DNA from: Thalassospira sp. TSL5-1
Lineage (GTDB): Bacteria > Pseudomonadota > Alphaproteobacteria > Rhodospirillales > Thalassospiraceae
Length of the DNA stretch: 64,000 nt
NCBI RefSeq assembly: GCF_001907695.1
Contig: NZ_KV880637.1
Span: 1,488,001 to 1,552,000 of the forward strand
Direction: 5' to 3'
Shown here: positions 53,720 to 63,449 of the stretch, in pieces
How the letters are laid out: each line of letters starts with the position of its first letter
Position numbering within the stretch: the stretch's first letter is position 1
Made by a program: the position numbers and the translations under genes
Notes under the pieces: generated by a model
Told to the model about the DNA's origin: nothing
The model's input: the letters and a program-made list of their open reading frames with translations, nothing else
Database searches by the model: none

Positions 53720-55315
53720 TTACTTTATATTGATCCGATTGCTGGTTGCCGGGGTCATGGGCGAATGGGCATTGATGAATTCGGCAACGGCCTGTTCAAG
53801 GTTGGGACCATAGTCATAGGCATCAACGGCATTGTCGCGGAACAGAACATAGCCATCGCCACCGCGCCGCATAAAATCGTTCGAGACAAGGCCATAGAGT
53901 TTGTCATCCTGAATGGGGGCGTAAGCACCATTTTCCATGACCATGACATTTGAAACCCGTGAACCGGGTTCTGCAGCCAGATCAAGATCGAATTTCAAAC
54001 CGGCGACCTGCGGAAACTGTCCTTTGCCATCGGCAACGGCGGACACACCGTGTTCCAGCGATGCAACCACGTCCTTGCCCGATAGTTTAAAGGTTGCCAG
54101 CGTGTTCTGGAAGGGAAGGACGGTCATGACTTCGCCCATATCCACCTTGCCGGCATCAATGCTGGCGCGGATGCCGCCGCCGTTTTGAATGGCGATTTGA
54201 TAACCGTCACCCGCCTTGGACAGCATGGCATCGGCGACCAGGTTCCCCATCGAACATTCCTGTGCGCGGCAAATCTCGCGTGCGCCCTCGGCCGGGGCGG
54301 TAAATTCGCCCACCAGCTGATTGCGAATGGCATCAACTGGGCCCCGTTTGGCATCAATCGCTGCCAGAACATTAGGATCCTGTTTAACATTGCTATCCAG
54401 TGCAATGGGATCACCCTGCCATTTTACCGGCACACCATCGTCGTTGAAGGTGACAGTCAAATCACCAAGATAGCGGCTATAGGCATAGGCCTGAACGATC
54501 AGGACCGGGTCGCCATTGGGGCTGTGTTCGACAACCGGGTAGGGGTAGGCGGCATTTTTGGCACTGTTGGAAAACAGCAAATGGTCATGCCCGCCGACAA
54601 TAACGTCGATCCCGTCAACACGTTTGGCGATCTCGAAATCGCGATAGGACCCATCATGGCCCAGCACAATGATTTTGTTGATCCCGTCAAGCCGCAGCTT
54701 GGCAACGGCAATGCGCAAGGCTTCTTCCGATTTCATGAAGGTCAGATCGGGACCAACGGAACTGACTTCCGGGGTTTCTTCGGTGGTCAGGCCAATAACG
54801 CCGATTTTTTCGCCGCCCACTTCTAGAATTGTATAGGGCTTTATTTTGTCGTGCAGGGGGGAAGCCGCGCCTGCGACAATGTTGCTGGAAACGATCGGCA
54901 CTTTGCTGTTTTCGATAAACCGGGCCAGGTTTTTGGGGCCGTCATCAAATTCATGATTGCCAATGGTCATGGCATCATAGCCAGCCATGCCCATTAACTC
55001 TGCGGTCAAGTCGCCTTTATAGGTTGTGTAAAACAGCGACCCCTGAAACTGGTCGCCGGCATCAAGCACCACCACATTGCCACCTTGCGCGCGTGCATCG
55101 TGGATGGCGGTTGTCAATCGGGCATATCCGCCAAAGCATTTGCCTTCGGCCTCACCCTTGGCATCGCAGGTATTGTTGTATTTCGTAACCGATTCGACGC
55201 GGTCGTGAACGTCATTGGTGTGTAAAATGCGCAGTTGATAATCAGCAAAAGCGGGTGCGCCCCCAAGGGCCAGCATCGAACAGGCTGTCAGCAGACCCAA
55301 CGTCATCCGTTTCAT
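53720..55315 (-). CDS. Periplasmic 5'-nucleotidase / UDP-sugar hydrolase family
   Basis: Secreted phosphoesterase (531 residues) with a Sec signal peptide (about 1-24, ending APAFA). The metallophosphatase domain has HTNDVHDR, DAGDQFQGS, GNHEFDDG and GGHDHL; the C-terminal 5'-nucleotidase domain has NGGGIRASIDAG and FMRRGGDGY. It should dephosphorylate external nucleotides to nucleosides, which the divergent operon at 55943 would import. The ATG at 55315 has GGAG upstream; the longer frame to 55417 precedes the signal peptide and is not used. Confidence 0.92.
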   Translation of the reverse strand: MKRMTLGLLTACSMLALGGAPAFADYQLRILHTNDVHDRVESVTKYNNTCDAKGEAEGKCFGGYARLTTAIHDARAQGGNVVVLDAGDQFQGSLFYTTYKGDLTAELMGMAGYDAMTIGNHEFDDGPKNLARFIENSKVPIVSSNIVAGAASPLHDKIKPYTILEVGGEKIGVIGLTTEETPEVSSVGPDLTFMKSEEALRIAVAKLRLDGINKIIVLGHDGSYRDFEIAKRVDGIDVIVGGHDHLLFSNSAKNAAYPYPVVEHSPNGDPVLIVQAYAYSRYLGDLTVTFNDDGVPVKWQGDPIALDSNVKQDPNVLAAIDAKRGPVDAIRNQLVGEFTAPAEGAREICRAQECSMGNLVADAMLSKAGDGYQIAIQNGGGIRASIDAGKVDMGEVMTVLPFQNTLATFKLSGKDVVASLEHGVSAVADGKGQFPQVAGLKFDLDLAAEPGSRVSNVMVMENGAYAPIQDDKLYGLVSNDFMRRGGDGYVLFRDNAVDAYDYGPNLEQAVAEFINAHSPMTPATSNRINIK

Positions 55316-55942
55316 GTTGTATGCTCCGGTCACAATGCGAAAACGCGTTTCAAGTAAAGTTCTGTTTAAAATGCGTATCGTAAACAACCCCCGATGGATG
55401 TCGACTGAAACTATCATGACGATTAAACGGAGATCGTTTTTTAACGCGGGATGCAGCCCCCTGACTGACGGCCTTTGAAAGGGAGTGTCACCAGATTGTG
55501 AAGACGGCGGGTTTGCCGGATCGGAGTAGGGAATCGGGTTGAAAACGGATACTTTCCACCCCTGGATATTGCTATTGTTGGCAGGTTTTGAGACGTGAAA
55601 ACGGTGTGGTACCGGGTAATTTTCTTGAATTTTTCCAAGAGCGTCGGTACATGGGCGAATGTAAGGGAAAACACTGAAAGGGCAGGGTAAAGCGGCTGTG
55701 ATCGGGGGGTGTTTTTGACCAAATGGACAGCTTTTATACCCGATAATGTTCCTCGCCTATTTACACAGGACCATATTTTGTAGTTACCATATGGTGTCTG
55801 TATCCGGTTTAATCGGGGAAAGGCGCACATTACCCGGATAAACCAATAAGGAACGGGCATTGTTTTTCGATGAGGGAGTTCCGCCGTCTCGGGTGCTGGC
55901 GGGATATAAAATAAGAGAACCAAGCAACAGAAGGGCATCGGA
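55316..55942. other. Divergent promoter region of nucleotidase and nucleoside-uptake operon
   Basis: About 630 bp without a supported gene. It holds a direct repeat ACCATAT (55770 and 55786) whose second copy is part of the perfect palindrome ACCATATGGT (55786-55795), a candidate operator. A 173-codon minus-strand frame (55441-55962) overlaps the BMP start and has no ribosome site. Confidence 0.45.
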
Positions 55943-56938
55943 ATGAAAAAGCTTCTGACCACAATGGTCGCGGCTGTCGCGTGCTATGCTACGGTGGCGT
56001 CGGCTGCCGAAATCAAGCCGGCAGTTGTCTATGATCTGGGCGGCAAATTTGACCGTTCTTTTAACCAGAGCGCCCATACGGGTGCTGAAAAATACAAAGA
56101 AGATACCGGCACGGCGTATCGCGATTTTGAAATCCAGAACGATTCCCAGCGTGAACAGGCCATGCGCAACTTTGCGCGCCGTGGCATGAACCCGATTGTC
56201 GTGATCGGTTTCTCGCAGGCCAGTGCTCTTGAAAAAGTTGCTGCCGAATTCCCTGATACCGATTTTGCCATTGTTGACTCGGTTGTTGATCTGCCGAATG
56301 TTCAGTCCATTCTGTTCAAGGAACAGGAAGGCTCGTTCCTGGTCGGGATCCTGGCGGCTATGGCCTCGAAGACCCACAAGGTTGGTTTTATCGGTGGGAT
56401 GGATATTCCGCTGATTCACAAGTTTTCCTGCGGTTATACCGAAGGCGTTAAACATGCCGACCCCAACACCGAAGTCCTTGTGAACATGACAGGCACCACG
56501 GGTGCCGCCTGGAATGACCCGGTAAAGGGTGGCGAATTGGCAAAATCGCAGTTCGATCGTGGTGTTGATGTTGTTTATCATGCGGCTGGCGGCACTGGTG
56601 TGGGTGTTTTGCAGGCCGCTGCCGATGCGGGCAAGCTGGGTATTGGTGTGGATTCCAACCAGAACGCTCTGCATCCGGGTTCGGTTTTGACATCGATGCT
56701 CAAGCGTGTGGACGTTGCCGTTTATCAGGCATTTGAAGATGCCGCCAATGGCAAATGGCATTCGGGCACGACGGTTCTTGGCCTCAAGGATGGCGGTGTT
56801 GACTGGGCGCTTGATGAAAACAACGAGAAGCTGATCACCGACGACATGAAAGCTGCCGTTGCCAAGGCAAAAGAAGAAATCATCGATGGCTCGCTGAAGG
56901 TTCATGATTACATGACTGACAGCGCCTGCCCGATGTAA
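55943..56938 (+). CDS. BMP family nucleoside-binding protein
   Basis: Periplasmic substrate-binding protein of the BMP/PnrA family, 331 residues. A Sec signal (about 1-22, ASA-AE cut) precedes the mature region with GKFDRSFNQSAHTGAEKY, typical of the group, VIGFSQASALEKVA and the VVYHAAGGTGVGV motif. PnrA-type proteins bind purine nucleosides. AAGGGC lies upstream of the ATG. It starts the BMP-ABC-permease-permease-cdd-pnp-deoA operon and supplies ligand specificity to it. Confidence 0.93.
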   Translation: MKKLLTTMVAAVACYATVASAAEIKPAVVYDLGGKFDRSFNQSAHTGAEKYKEDTGTAYRDFEIQNDSQREQAMRNFARRGMNPIVVIGFSQASALEKVAAEFPDTDFAIVDSVVDLPNVQSILFKEQEGSFLVGILAAMASKTHKVGFIGGMDIPLIHKFSCGYTEGVKHADPNTEVLVNMTGTTGAAWNDPVKGGELAKSQFDRGVDVVYHAAGGTGVGVLQAAADAGKLGIGVDSNQNALHPGSVLTSMLKRVDVAVYQAFEDAANGKWHSGTTVLGLKDGGVDWALDENNEKLITDDMKAAVAKAKEEIIDGSLKVHDYMTDSACPM

Positions 56939-56963
56939 GCGATCTGACAATCGGGGATTAGAC

Positions 56964-58556
56964 GTGTCAGATACGATGCACGCAGCGCACGGTACCGGGG
57001 CAACCGGTGCCGTGCCGCCCGCCATTGAACTGCGCGGTATTGATAAGCGGTTCGGGGCGGTTCACGCCAATAATTCAATTGATTTGAAAGTAGAAAAAGG
57101 CACGATTCACGGCATTGTCGGTGAAAACGGTGCCGGCAAATCAACATTGATGAGCATCCTTTACGGCTTCTATCAGGCCGATGCGGGAACCATCCATGTT
57201 GACGGGAAGCTTTGCGACATTAAGGGTTCTGAAGACGCCATTGCCGTTGGCATCGGTATGGTGCACCAGCATTTCATGCTGGTTGAAACTTTTAGTGTTT
57301 TGGAAAACGTGATTTTGGGTGTGGAAGGCGGGGCGGTCCTGCGTGAAGGGGTGGACAAGGCCCGAGAGGAACTGCGCCGACTGGAACGCGAATACTCCCT
57401 GGATATCGACCCCGATGCTATTGTTGGCGAATTGTCGGTCGGGTTGCAGCAACGCGTTGAAATTCTAAAGGCCCTGTATCGCGGGGCCGAAATTCTGATC
57501 CTTGATGAACCAACCGGTGTGTTGACACCACAGGAAGCCGACCATCTGTTTCGCATTCTTGAAACCCTGAAGCAGCAAGGCAAAACGGTGGTTTTGATCA
57601 CGCATAAACTGCGTGAAATCATGGCGGCAACCGACAATGTTTCGGTGATGCGTCAGGGGGAAATGGTGGCCCATCGCCATACTGCCGAGACCAGCCCGCA
57701 AGAACTTTCTGAATTAATGGTGGGACGTAAGGTCTTGCTGCGCCTGGAAAAAGGTGAAGCCAACCCGCGCGATACCATTTTGCAAGTTGAAAACCTGTGT
57801 GTTGATACCAGCACCGGGGTGCGCAAGGTCAAAAATGCCAGCTTTCATGTTCGTGCCGGTGAAATTGTCGGCATTGCCGGGGTTTCGGGCAACGGGCAAA
57901 GCGAACTGCTAGAGGCACTGGGCGGCATTCGTTCCGTTAGCGAAGGTCAGGTGATTTTGAACGGGCAGGACGTCACACCGGGCCGTGGTGTTGGCCCTGC
58001 TGAATTGCGCCAGCGTGGCGTTGCCCATGTGCCCGAAGACCGCCATCGCATGGCGATGGTCACCGCCTTTTCTGCCGAGGAAGCCGCCATTCTGGGGTAT
58101 CAGGATGACAAGGCCTATCAAAGGGGGCCGTTGCTTGATTGGAGCAAGATTGCCGATGCCACCCGGCATATGATGGAGGAATTTGATGTTCGTCCGGCGG
58201 ACCCGCATTTGAAGGCCGCCAATTTTTCTGGCGGGAACCAGCAGAAACTGGTGCTGGCGCGTGAAATGATGCGTGACCCGGACCTGTTGCTGGTCGGGCA
58301 GCCAACGCGTGGTGTGGATATTGGCGCGATTGAATTTATTCACAAACGCATTGTCGCCATGCGTGATGCTGGCAAGGCGGTTTTGCTGGTATCGGTCGAG
58401 CTTGACGAAATCATGTCGCTGTCGGACCGGATTTTGGTGATGTGCGATGGCTATATCATTGGCGAGGTCAATGCCGCAGATGCAAATGAACGGGTTTTGG
58501 GCCTGATGATGGCGGGTGTTGACCCGGAACAGGCCGAAGCGGAGGCCGGGAAATGA
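56964..58556 (+). CDS. ABC transporter ATP-binding protein, nucleoside type
   Basis: A 530-residue double ATPase with two nucleotide-binding domains. First: Walker A GENGAGKST (about 53-61), signature LSVGLQQRVEI, Walker B ILILDEPTG. Second: the P-loop is the altered GVSGNGQSE and Walker B reads LLLVGQPTRG, the degenerate second site usual for the nucleoside/BMP subfamily; its signature FSGGNQQKL is intact. The start is GTG at 56964 (GGGGA upstream); an ATG at 56976 is an alternative. Overlaps the permease start by four bases (ATGA). Confidence 0.93.
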   Translation: MSDTMHAAHGTGATGAVPPAIELRGIDKRFGAVHANNSIDLKVEKGTIHGIVGENGAGKSTLMSILYGFYQADAGTIHVDGKLCDIKGSEDAIAVGIGMVHQHFMLVETFSVLENVILGVEGGAVLREGVDKAREELRRLEREYSLDIDPDAIVGELSVGLQQRVEILKALYRGAEILILDEPTGVLTPQEADHLFRILETLKQQGKTVVLITHKLREIMAATDNVSVMRQGEMVAHRHTAETSPQELSELMVGRKVLLRLEKGEANPRDTILQVENLCVDTSTGVRKVKNASFHVRAGEIVGIAGVSGNGQSELLEALGGIRSVSEGQVILNGQDVTPGRGVGPAELRQRGVAHVPEDRHRMAMVTAFSAEEAAILGYQDDKAYQRGPLLDWSKIADATRHMMEEFDVRPADPHLKAANFSGGNQQKLVLAREMMRDPDLLLVGQPTRGVDIGAIEFIHKRIVAMRDAGKAVLLVSVELDEIMSLSDRILVMCDGYIIGEVNAADANERVLGLMMAGVDPEQAEAEAGK

Positions 58557-59671
58557 GTGATACCATCCAACTTCCGCGCTGGATTGATGTTGGCGTTTTG
58601 CCGCTGATGAATTTGATGCTGGCCTTTTTGATTTCCGGGCTGGTGGTTATGGCGATTGGCGAAGACCCCAGCGAAGTTGTCCGCATCATGCTGTATGGTG
58701 CGTTCGGCTATGAGGAGGCGGTGGGCTATACGCTGTATTACACCACCAACTTCATCTTTACCGGCCTTGCCTTTGCCGTGGCTTTTCATGCCGGGCTGTT
58801 CAATATCGGTGTTGAAGGGCAGGCCTATATTGGTGGTCTGGGTGTGACTTTGGCCGCCCTTTATCTGAACTGGTTGCCTTTTCCGGTAATGCTGGTGGTC
58901 AGCATTTTGGCCGCAGCCATTTTCGGGGCGGCCTGGGCCTATATTCCGGCTTATTTGCAGGCGCGGCGCGGGTCGCATGTGGTGATTACCACCATTATGT
59001 TTAACTTTATAGCCTCGTCGCTGATGGTTTATCTGCTGGTGAATGTCTTGCGCCCGCAAGGCTCCATGACGCCGGAAAGTGCCGCGATCGATGAGAACCT
59101 GACCCTGCCTTACATTCACAATATGGCCGCCTGGTTTGGCATTGATATGGCCAGCAGCCCGCTGAACTTTTCCTTTGTTTATGCGATTGCCTGTTGTGTG
59201 CTGGTGTGGCTGTTTATCTGGCATACGCGCTGGGGCTATGCCATTCGTACCGTGGGGGCGAATGCGGCTGCCGCGACCTTCGCCGGGATTGAACCGGGCC
59301 GGTATATCATTCTCGCCATGATGATTTCGGGCGGGCTTGGCGGCTTCATGGCTCTTAACGAAGTCATGGGGGTACAGCATCGTTTGCTGATCGACTTTAC
59401 CGCCGGTTATGGTTTTGTCGGTATTGCGGTGGCGCTGATGGGGCGTAACCACCCGTTTGGCATTTTTCTGTCGGCCCTTTTGTTTGGCATGCTCTATCAG
59501 GGCGGGGCGGAGCTTTCATTTGAAATTCCGACCATCACCAATGACATGGTTGTGGTTATTCAGGGTCTGGTCATTTTGTGCACCGGTGCGCTTGAACATA
59601 TGTTCCGCCCGCGAGTGACACGGATTTATACGGCCTGGCGTCTTCGCCAGCGTGCACAGGAGGCTGCATAA
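58553..59671 (+). CDS. ABC transporter permease, nucleoside type (subunit 1)
   Basis: Inner-membrane permease of 372 residues with about ten hydrophobic segments, branched-chain/nucleoside permease family. GLFNIGVEGQAYIGGLG and the extended loop near PQGSMTPESAAI are typical of the first nucleoside permease. It overlaps the ATPase gene (ATGA) and the next permease (TAATG), so all are translationally coupled. Confidence 0.92.
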   Translation: MSDTIQLPRWIDVGVLPLMNLMLAFLISGLVVMAIGEDPSEVVRIMLYGAFGYEEAVGYTLYYTTNFIFTGLAFAVAFHAGLFNIGVEGQAYIGGLGVTLAALYLNWLPFPVMLVVSILAAAIFGAAWAYIPAYLQARRGSHVVITTIMFNFIASSLMVYLLVNVLRPQGSMTPESAAIDENLTLPYIHNMAAWFGIDMASSPLNFSFVYAIACCVLVWLFIWHTRWGYAIRTVGANAAAATFAGIEPGRYIILAMMISGGLGGFMALNEVMGVQHRLLIDFTAGYGFVGIAVALMGRNHPFGIFLSALLFGMLYQGGAELSFEIPTITNDMVVVIQGLVILCTGALEHMFRPRVTRIYTAWRLRQRAQEAA

Positions 59672-60642
59672 TGGATAATTTCCAAATGGTCGTCCTGTTG
59701 CTTGATGCAACGATGCGGACATCAACCCCCCTGATCCTTGCGGCCCTTGCGGGCATGTTTTCCGAGCGGGCCGGGACGATCAACCTGGCCCTGGAAGGTA
59801 TGATGCTGGGCGGGGCCTTTTCGGCGGCCTGTGTGGCCTATTATACTGACAGTCACTGGCTGGGCCTTGGTGCCGCGGTCCTGACGACAATGGCTTTGTC
59901 ATTGCTGCATGGTTTTGCCTGTATCACCCATAAGGGCAACCAGGTTGTGTCGGGCATGGCGATCAATATTTTGATGTCAGGCCTTACCGCCCTTGTCGGG
60001 ATTGCCCTGTTTGCACAGGGCGGTAAAACTCCCGCCCTGGACCACGAGGCACGGTTTCAACCCATCACCCTGCCGGGGGCCGACGCGGTTGCCAATGTAC
60101 CGATATTGGGGTCGTTATATTCCGAACTGTTAAGTGGGCACAATATTCTGGTTTATGTGGCGTTTCTGGCGGTTCCGGCATCCTGGTGGGTGTTGTATCG
60201 CACCCGTTTTGGTCTGCGGTTGCGGGCCGTGGGCGAAAATCCGGGGGCCGTGGATACGGCAGGCATCAGTGTGGTGGCGATGCGGTATCGCTCGGTGCTG
60301 TGCAGTGGTTTTCTGGTGGGCATTTCCGGGGCGTATTTGTCAACCGCGCAAGGGGCGTCGTTTTTGTCTGATATGACGGCGGGCAAGGGTTATATTGCGC
60401 TGGCTGCGATGGTCTTTGGCAAGTGGCGCCCGTTTCCGGCCATGTTTGCCTGTATTCTGTTCGGGTTCCTGGATGCAGCGGCAACGCGGTTGCAGGGGGT
60501 TTCCGTGCCTGGTATTGGCGAAGTCCCGGTTCAGCTTGTGCAGGCCTTGCCTTACATTCTGACGGTTATTTTGCTGGCGGGCTTTATTGGCCGTGCTGTT
60601 GCCCCCAAATCGCTGGGCCGTCCTTATGTCAAGGAACGTTGA
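59671..60642 (+). CDS. ABC transporter permease, nucleoside type (subunit 2)
   Basis: Second inner-membrane permease, 323 residues with eight or more hydrophobic segments. RAGTINLALEGMMLGGAFS and the later RYRSVLCSGFLVGISGAYLS are the family patterns, and GKGYIALAAMVFGKWRP is near the end. Partner of the preceding permease; starts within its stop codon. Followed after 39 bp by cdd. Confidence 0.92.
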   Translation: MDNFQMVVLLLDATMRTSTPLILAALAGMFSERAGTINLALEGMMLGGAFSAACVAYYTDSHWLGLGAAVLTTMALSLLHGFACITHKGNQVVSGMAINILMSGLTALVGIALFAQGGKTPALDHEARFQPITLPGADAVANVPILGSLYSELLSGHNILVYVAFLAVPASWWVLYRTRFGLRLRAVGENPGAVDTAGISVVAMRYRSVLCSGFLVGISGAYLSTAQGASFLSDMTAGKGYIALAAMVFGKWRPFPAMFACILFGFLDAAATRLQGVSVPGIGEVPVQLVQALPYILTVILLAGFIGRAVAPKSLGRPYVKER

Positions 60643-60681
60643 TTTTTGATTTCGTCGGGTTAAGCCCTGTCTGGATGTTCG

Positions 60682-61128
60682 ATGACTGATCATAGTACTG
60701 CTTCTAGCGCCGATGCGATGGCAAATCGCATGGCCCCCGCTGATCTGGTGGCGGCGGCTCAGGCGGCGCGCAAAAATGCCTATGCCCCTTATTCCAACTT
60801 TTTGGTCGGGGCGGCTTTGCGCACCGACAATGGGGCCATCATTGCGGGCTGCAATGTTGAAAATGCCGCTTATCCCGAAGGGGTTTGTGCCGAAGGCGGT
60901 GCCATTTCGGCAATGGTGTTGGCAGGTGAACGCAAGATCATGGAAATTGTGGTGGTGGGCAGCGGTGATGTTGCCTGCACCCCGTGTGGCGGGTGCCGTC
61001 AGAAAATCCGGGAATTTAGCGGACCGGATGCCACAATTTACATCATCAGCGAAGCGGGAAAAACCCTGCTGACCCTAAGCCGTGAAGAGTTGATCCCGCA
61101 TTCTTTTGGACCGGAGAACTTGTCATGA
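60682..61128 (+). CDS. cdd: Cytidine deaminase
   Basis: Zinc enzyme that deaminates cytidine and deoxycytidine; 148 residues. The zinc and catalytic site is CAEGGAIS with the catalytic Glu, plus the second Cys pair in PCGGCRQ. N-terminal NAYAPYSNFLVGAAL is typical. Turns imported cytidine into uridine for phosphorolysis by the following genes. Its stop overlaps the pnp start (ATGA). Confidence 0.95.
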   Translation: MTDHSTASSADAMANRMAPADLVAAAQAARKNAYAPYSNFLVGAALRTDNGAIIAGCNVENAAYPEGVCAEGGAISAMVLAGERKIMEIVVVGSGDVACTPCGGCRQKIREFSGPDATIYIISEAGKTLLTLSREELIPHSFGPENLS

Positions 61129-61931
61129 GCCATGTTCAAGCTGCACTCGCCATTATCGAGCAAAAGGCACCCGCATTCAAAGCGGATGTTGCCCTTGTCC
61201 TGGGAAGTGGTCTGGGGGGTGTTGTTGATGCGGTAAGCGAAGCCATTCATATCAGCTATGCCGATTTACCCGGCTTTCCCAAGCCGACTGTTGAAGGGCA
61301 TGGCGGCAAGCTGGTGTTGGGGCGTATTGGTGCGGTTTCGGTGGCCGTTATGCAGGGACGTGCACATTATTACGAACATGGCCGTTCAGACCTGATGGCG
61401 GAACCGCTTGAGGTACTGCGCAAATTGGGGGCGGGTCAGTTGATTTTGACCAACGCCGCCGGTTCGCTTTTGTCGGAGGCGACACCGGGAAATTTGATGC
61501 TGATTACCGACCATATCAGCCTGTTTGGCCCCAATCCTTTGATCGGCTATCACGGTGCGGATCGTTTCGTGGATATGAATGTGCCCTATGACCCGGAAAT
61601 TGGTGCAGGATTGCATCACACGGCAGCCGAGCTTGGCATTCCCCTGTTTGAGGGGACTTATGCCTGGTGTACGGGCCCCAGCTTTGAAACCCCGGCGGAA
61701 ATCCGCGCGTTGCGGGTGATGGGCGCGGATGCGGTTGGCATGTCCACCGTGCCGGAAAATATCCTTGCGCGCCGTTTGGGTTTTCGGGTTGCAGCTGTGT
61801 CAAACATTACCAACCTTGCCGCTGGCATGAGCAAAACCGCCCTGAGCCATGAACAGACCCTGGAAATGGCCAAAGAGGGATCGGCAAACCTGATACGTAT
61901 TTTGCTGCGTTATTTCGCCCAGGCAAGATAA
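61125..61931 (+). CDS. Purine nucleoside phosphorylase
   Basis: Trimeric (PNP/MTAP-like) phosphorylase of 268 residues that splits guanosine/inosine-type nucleosides to base and ribose 1-phosphate. Phosphate loop LVLGSGLGG, GRAHYYEHG, the base-site motif YAWCTGPSFETPAEIR and ADAVGMSTVPE are present. Coupled to cdd by a four-base overlap. Also close in pattern to XapA (xanthosine phosphorylase); specificity not certain. Confidence 0.93.
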   Translation: MSHVQAALAIIEQKAPAFKADVALVLGSGLGGVVDAVSEAIHISYADLPGFPKPTVEGHGGKLVLGRIGAVSVAVMQGRAHYYEHGRSDLMAEPLEVLRKLGAGQLILTNAAGSLLSEATPGNLMLITDHISLFGPNPLIGYHGADRFVDMNVPYDPEIGAGLHHTAAELGIPLFEGTYAWCTGPSFETPAEIRALRVMGADAVGMSTVPENILARRLGFRVAAVSNITNLAAGMSKTALSHEQTLEMAKEGSANLIRILLRYFAQAR

Positions 61932-62018
61932 CGCGATTATCCAATTCATCTATAATCGGGCGGGCTGTATGGATATGTCCGTCCGGATTTTTAACCATCT
62001 GCCGAGCAGGGGAACAAT

Positions 62019-63365
62019 ATGCTGCCGCAGGAAATTATTCGCCGTAAACGTGAAGGCGAAGTTTTAAGCGAAGAAGAAATTGCCTTTTTTGTCAAAGGTA
62101 TTGCCGACCTTTCTGTCACCGAGGGGCAGGTTGCGGCCTTTGCGATGGCGGTGTTTTTCCAGGGCATGAGCATGGATGAACGCGCCGCACTAACCCGCAA
62201 TATGCGCGATTCCGGCACGGTGCTGGACTGGAAAAAGCTGGGGCTGGAAAACGGCCCGGTCGTGGACAAGCACTCTACCGGCGGTGTGGGCGACAAGGTT
62301 AGCCTGATGCTGGGGCCGATTGTGGCGGCATGCGGCGCGTTTGTACCCATGATTTCCGGGCGGGGCCTTGGCCATACCGGCGGTACGCTGGACAAATTTG
62401 ATTCCATTCCCGGTTATCGTACCGCACCTGACCTTGCCGAATTTGCCAAAGTTACCCGCGAGGTTGGCTGCGCCATTATCGGCCAGACGGCGGATTTGGC
62501 CCCGGCGGATAAACGGTTTTATGGTATTCGCGATGTAACGGCGACGGTTGAATCCATTCCGCTGATTACCGCTTCGATCCTGTCGAAAAAGCTGGCGGCG
62601 GGGCTGGATGCACTGGTGATGGATGTCAAATTTGGCTCCGGTGCGTTCATGAATGAATATGACCGTGCCCGCGAACTGGCACAAAGCATTGCCGAGGTCG
62701 CAACCCGTAATGGTGTGCCCACCACGGCGCTGTTGACCGATATGGACCAGGTTTTGGGCGAGACCGTGGGGAACGCCCTGGAAATGAAAGAGGCGGTCGA
62801 TTTTCTGACCGGCAAAAATCAGGAACAGCGGGTTTATGATGTGACCCTGGCGCTGGCAGCCGAAATGCTGGCATTGACCGACATTGCCGATGACGTGGCC
62901 GATGGTTTGCAAAAAGCTTCGGCGGCGCTGACATCGGGCCGTGCGGCCGAGGTATTTTCGCGTATGGTATCAGGCCTTGGTGGACCTGCCGATTTTGTTG
63001 AAAATATCGACAAATATCAGGAGGCCGCGCCCAAGGTTGCAGAAATTAGTGCCGAAAAAACCGGGCGGGTATTGTCGATGGATGCCCGCAAGGTTGGCTT
63101 GGCGCTGGTGGCCCTTAAAGGCGGTAGAACCCGTGCCGATCAGGAAATTGATCATGCGGTTGGCTTTACCGATTTTGTTCATGTGGGGCAAACGGTTTCG
63201 GCAGCATCTCCGCTTTGCATTGCCCATGTGCGTGATGACGCGCAATTGCAGCTTGCCGGGAAAATGTTGCGCGAAGCCATTGTCATTGGCGATGGCGATA
63301 TTGCACAAACCGGGACGGATGCCGCTGTGCGAGAACGTATCGTCGCGCGCCGCAATGGTGACTAA
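62019..63365 (+). CDS. deoA: Thymidine (pyrimidine nucleoside) phosphorylase
   Basis: Splits thymidine, deoxyuridine or uridine to base and pentose 1-phosphate; 448 residues. The family motif [13 protein letters not shown] is at about 80-92 and the phosphate-binding helix region [13 protein letters not shown] follows. Length matches DeoA. It lies 87 bp after pnp, last gene of the nucleoside operon, and is followed by a terminator. deoB and deoC, which would use the product, are not in the window. Confidence 0.96.
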   Translation: MLPQEIIRRKREGEVLSEEEIAFFVKGIADLSVTEGQVAAFAMAVFFQGMSMDERAALTRNMRDSGTVLDWKKLGLENGPVVDKHSTGGVGDKVSLMLGPIVAACGAFVPMISGRGLGHTGGTLDKFDSIPGYRTAPDLAEFAKVTREVGCAIIGQTADLAPADKRFYGIRDVTATVESIPLITASILSKKLAAGLDALVMDVKFGSGAFMNEYDRARELAQSIAEVATRNGVPTTALLTDMDQVLGETVGNALEMKEAVDFLTGKNQEQRVYDVTLALAAEMLALTDIADDVADGLQKASAALTSGRAAEVFSRMVSGLGGPADFVENIDKYQEAAPKVAEISAEKTGRVLSMDARKVGLALVALKGGRTRADQEIDHAVGFTDFVHVGQTVSAASPLCIAHVRDDAQLQLAGKMLREAIVIGDGDIAQTGTDAAVRERIVARRNGD

Positions 63366-63391
63366 CGCTTTGTTTTTGCGGCTTTAAAGAT

Positions 63392-63425
63392 AAAGACCCG
63401 GACTGTGACTGGTCCGGGTCTTTTT
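63392..63425 (+). terminator. Terminator after deoA
   Basis: Arms AAAGACCCGGA (63392-63402) and TCCGGGTCTTT (63413-63423), extended by C-G and T-G, loop of about eight, followed by TTTTTGTTTG. It lies 27 bp after the stop, before the convergent GMC gene. Confidence 0.92.
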
Positions 63426-63449
63426 GTTTGTTTGATAAAGTTGTGTCCT

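Noticed and set aside
55441-55962. 173-codon minus-strand frame in the nucleotidase-BMP gap
   Set aside because: No ribosome site, no recognisable protein pattern, and it runs over the BMP start.
55784-57025. Long minus-strand open frame opposite the BMP gene
   Set aside because: It mirrors the BMP coding sequence, has no ribosome site and low-complexity composition, while the plus-strand protein has clear family motifs.
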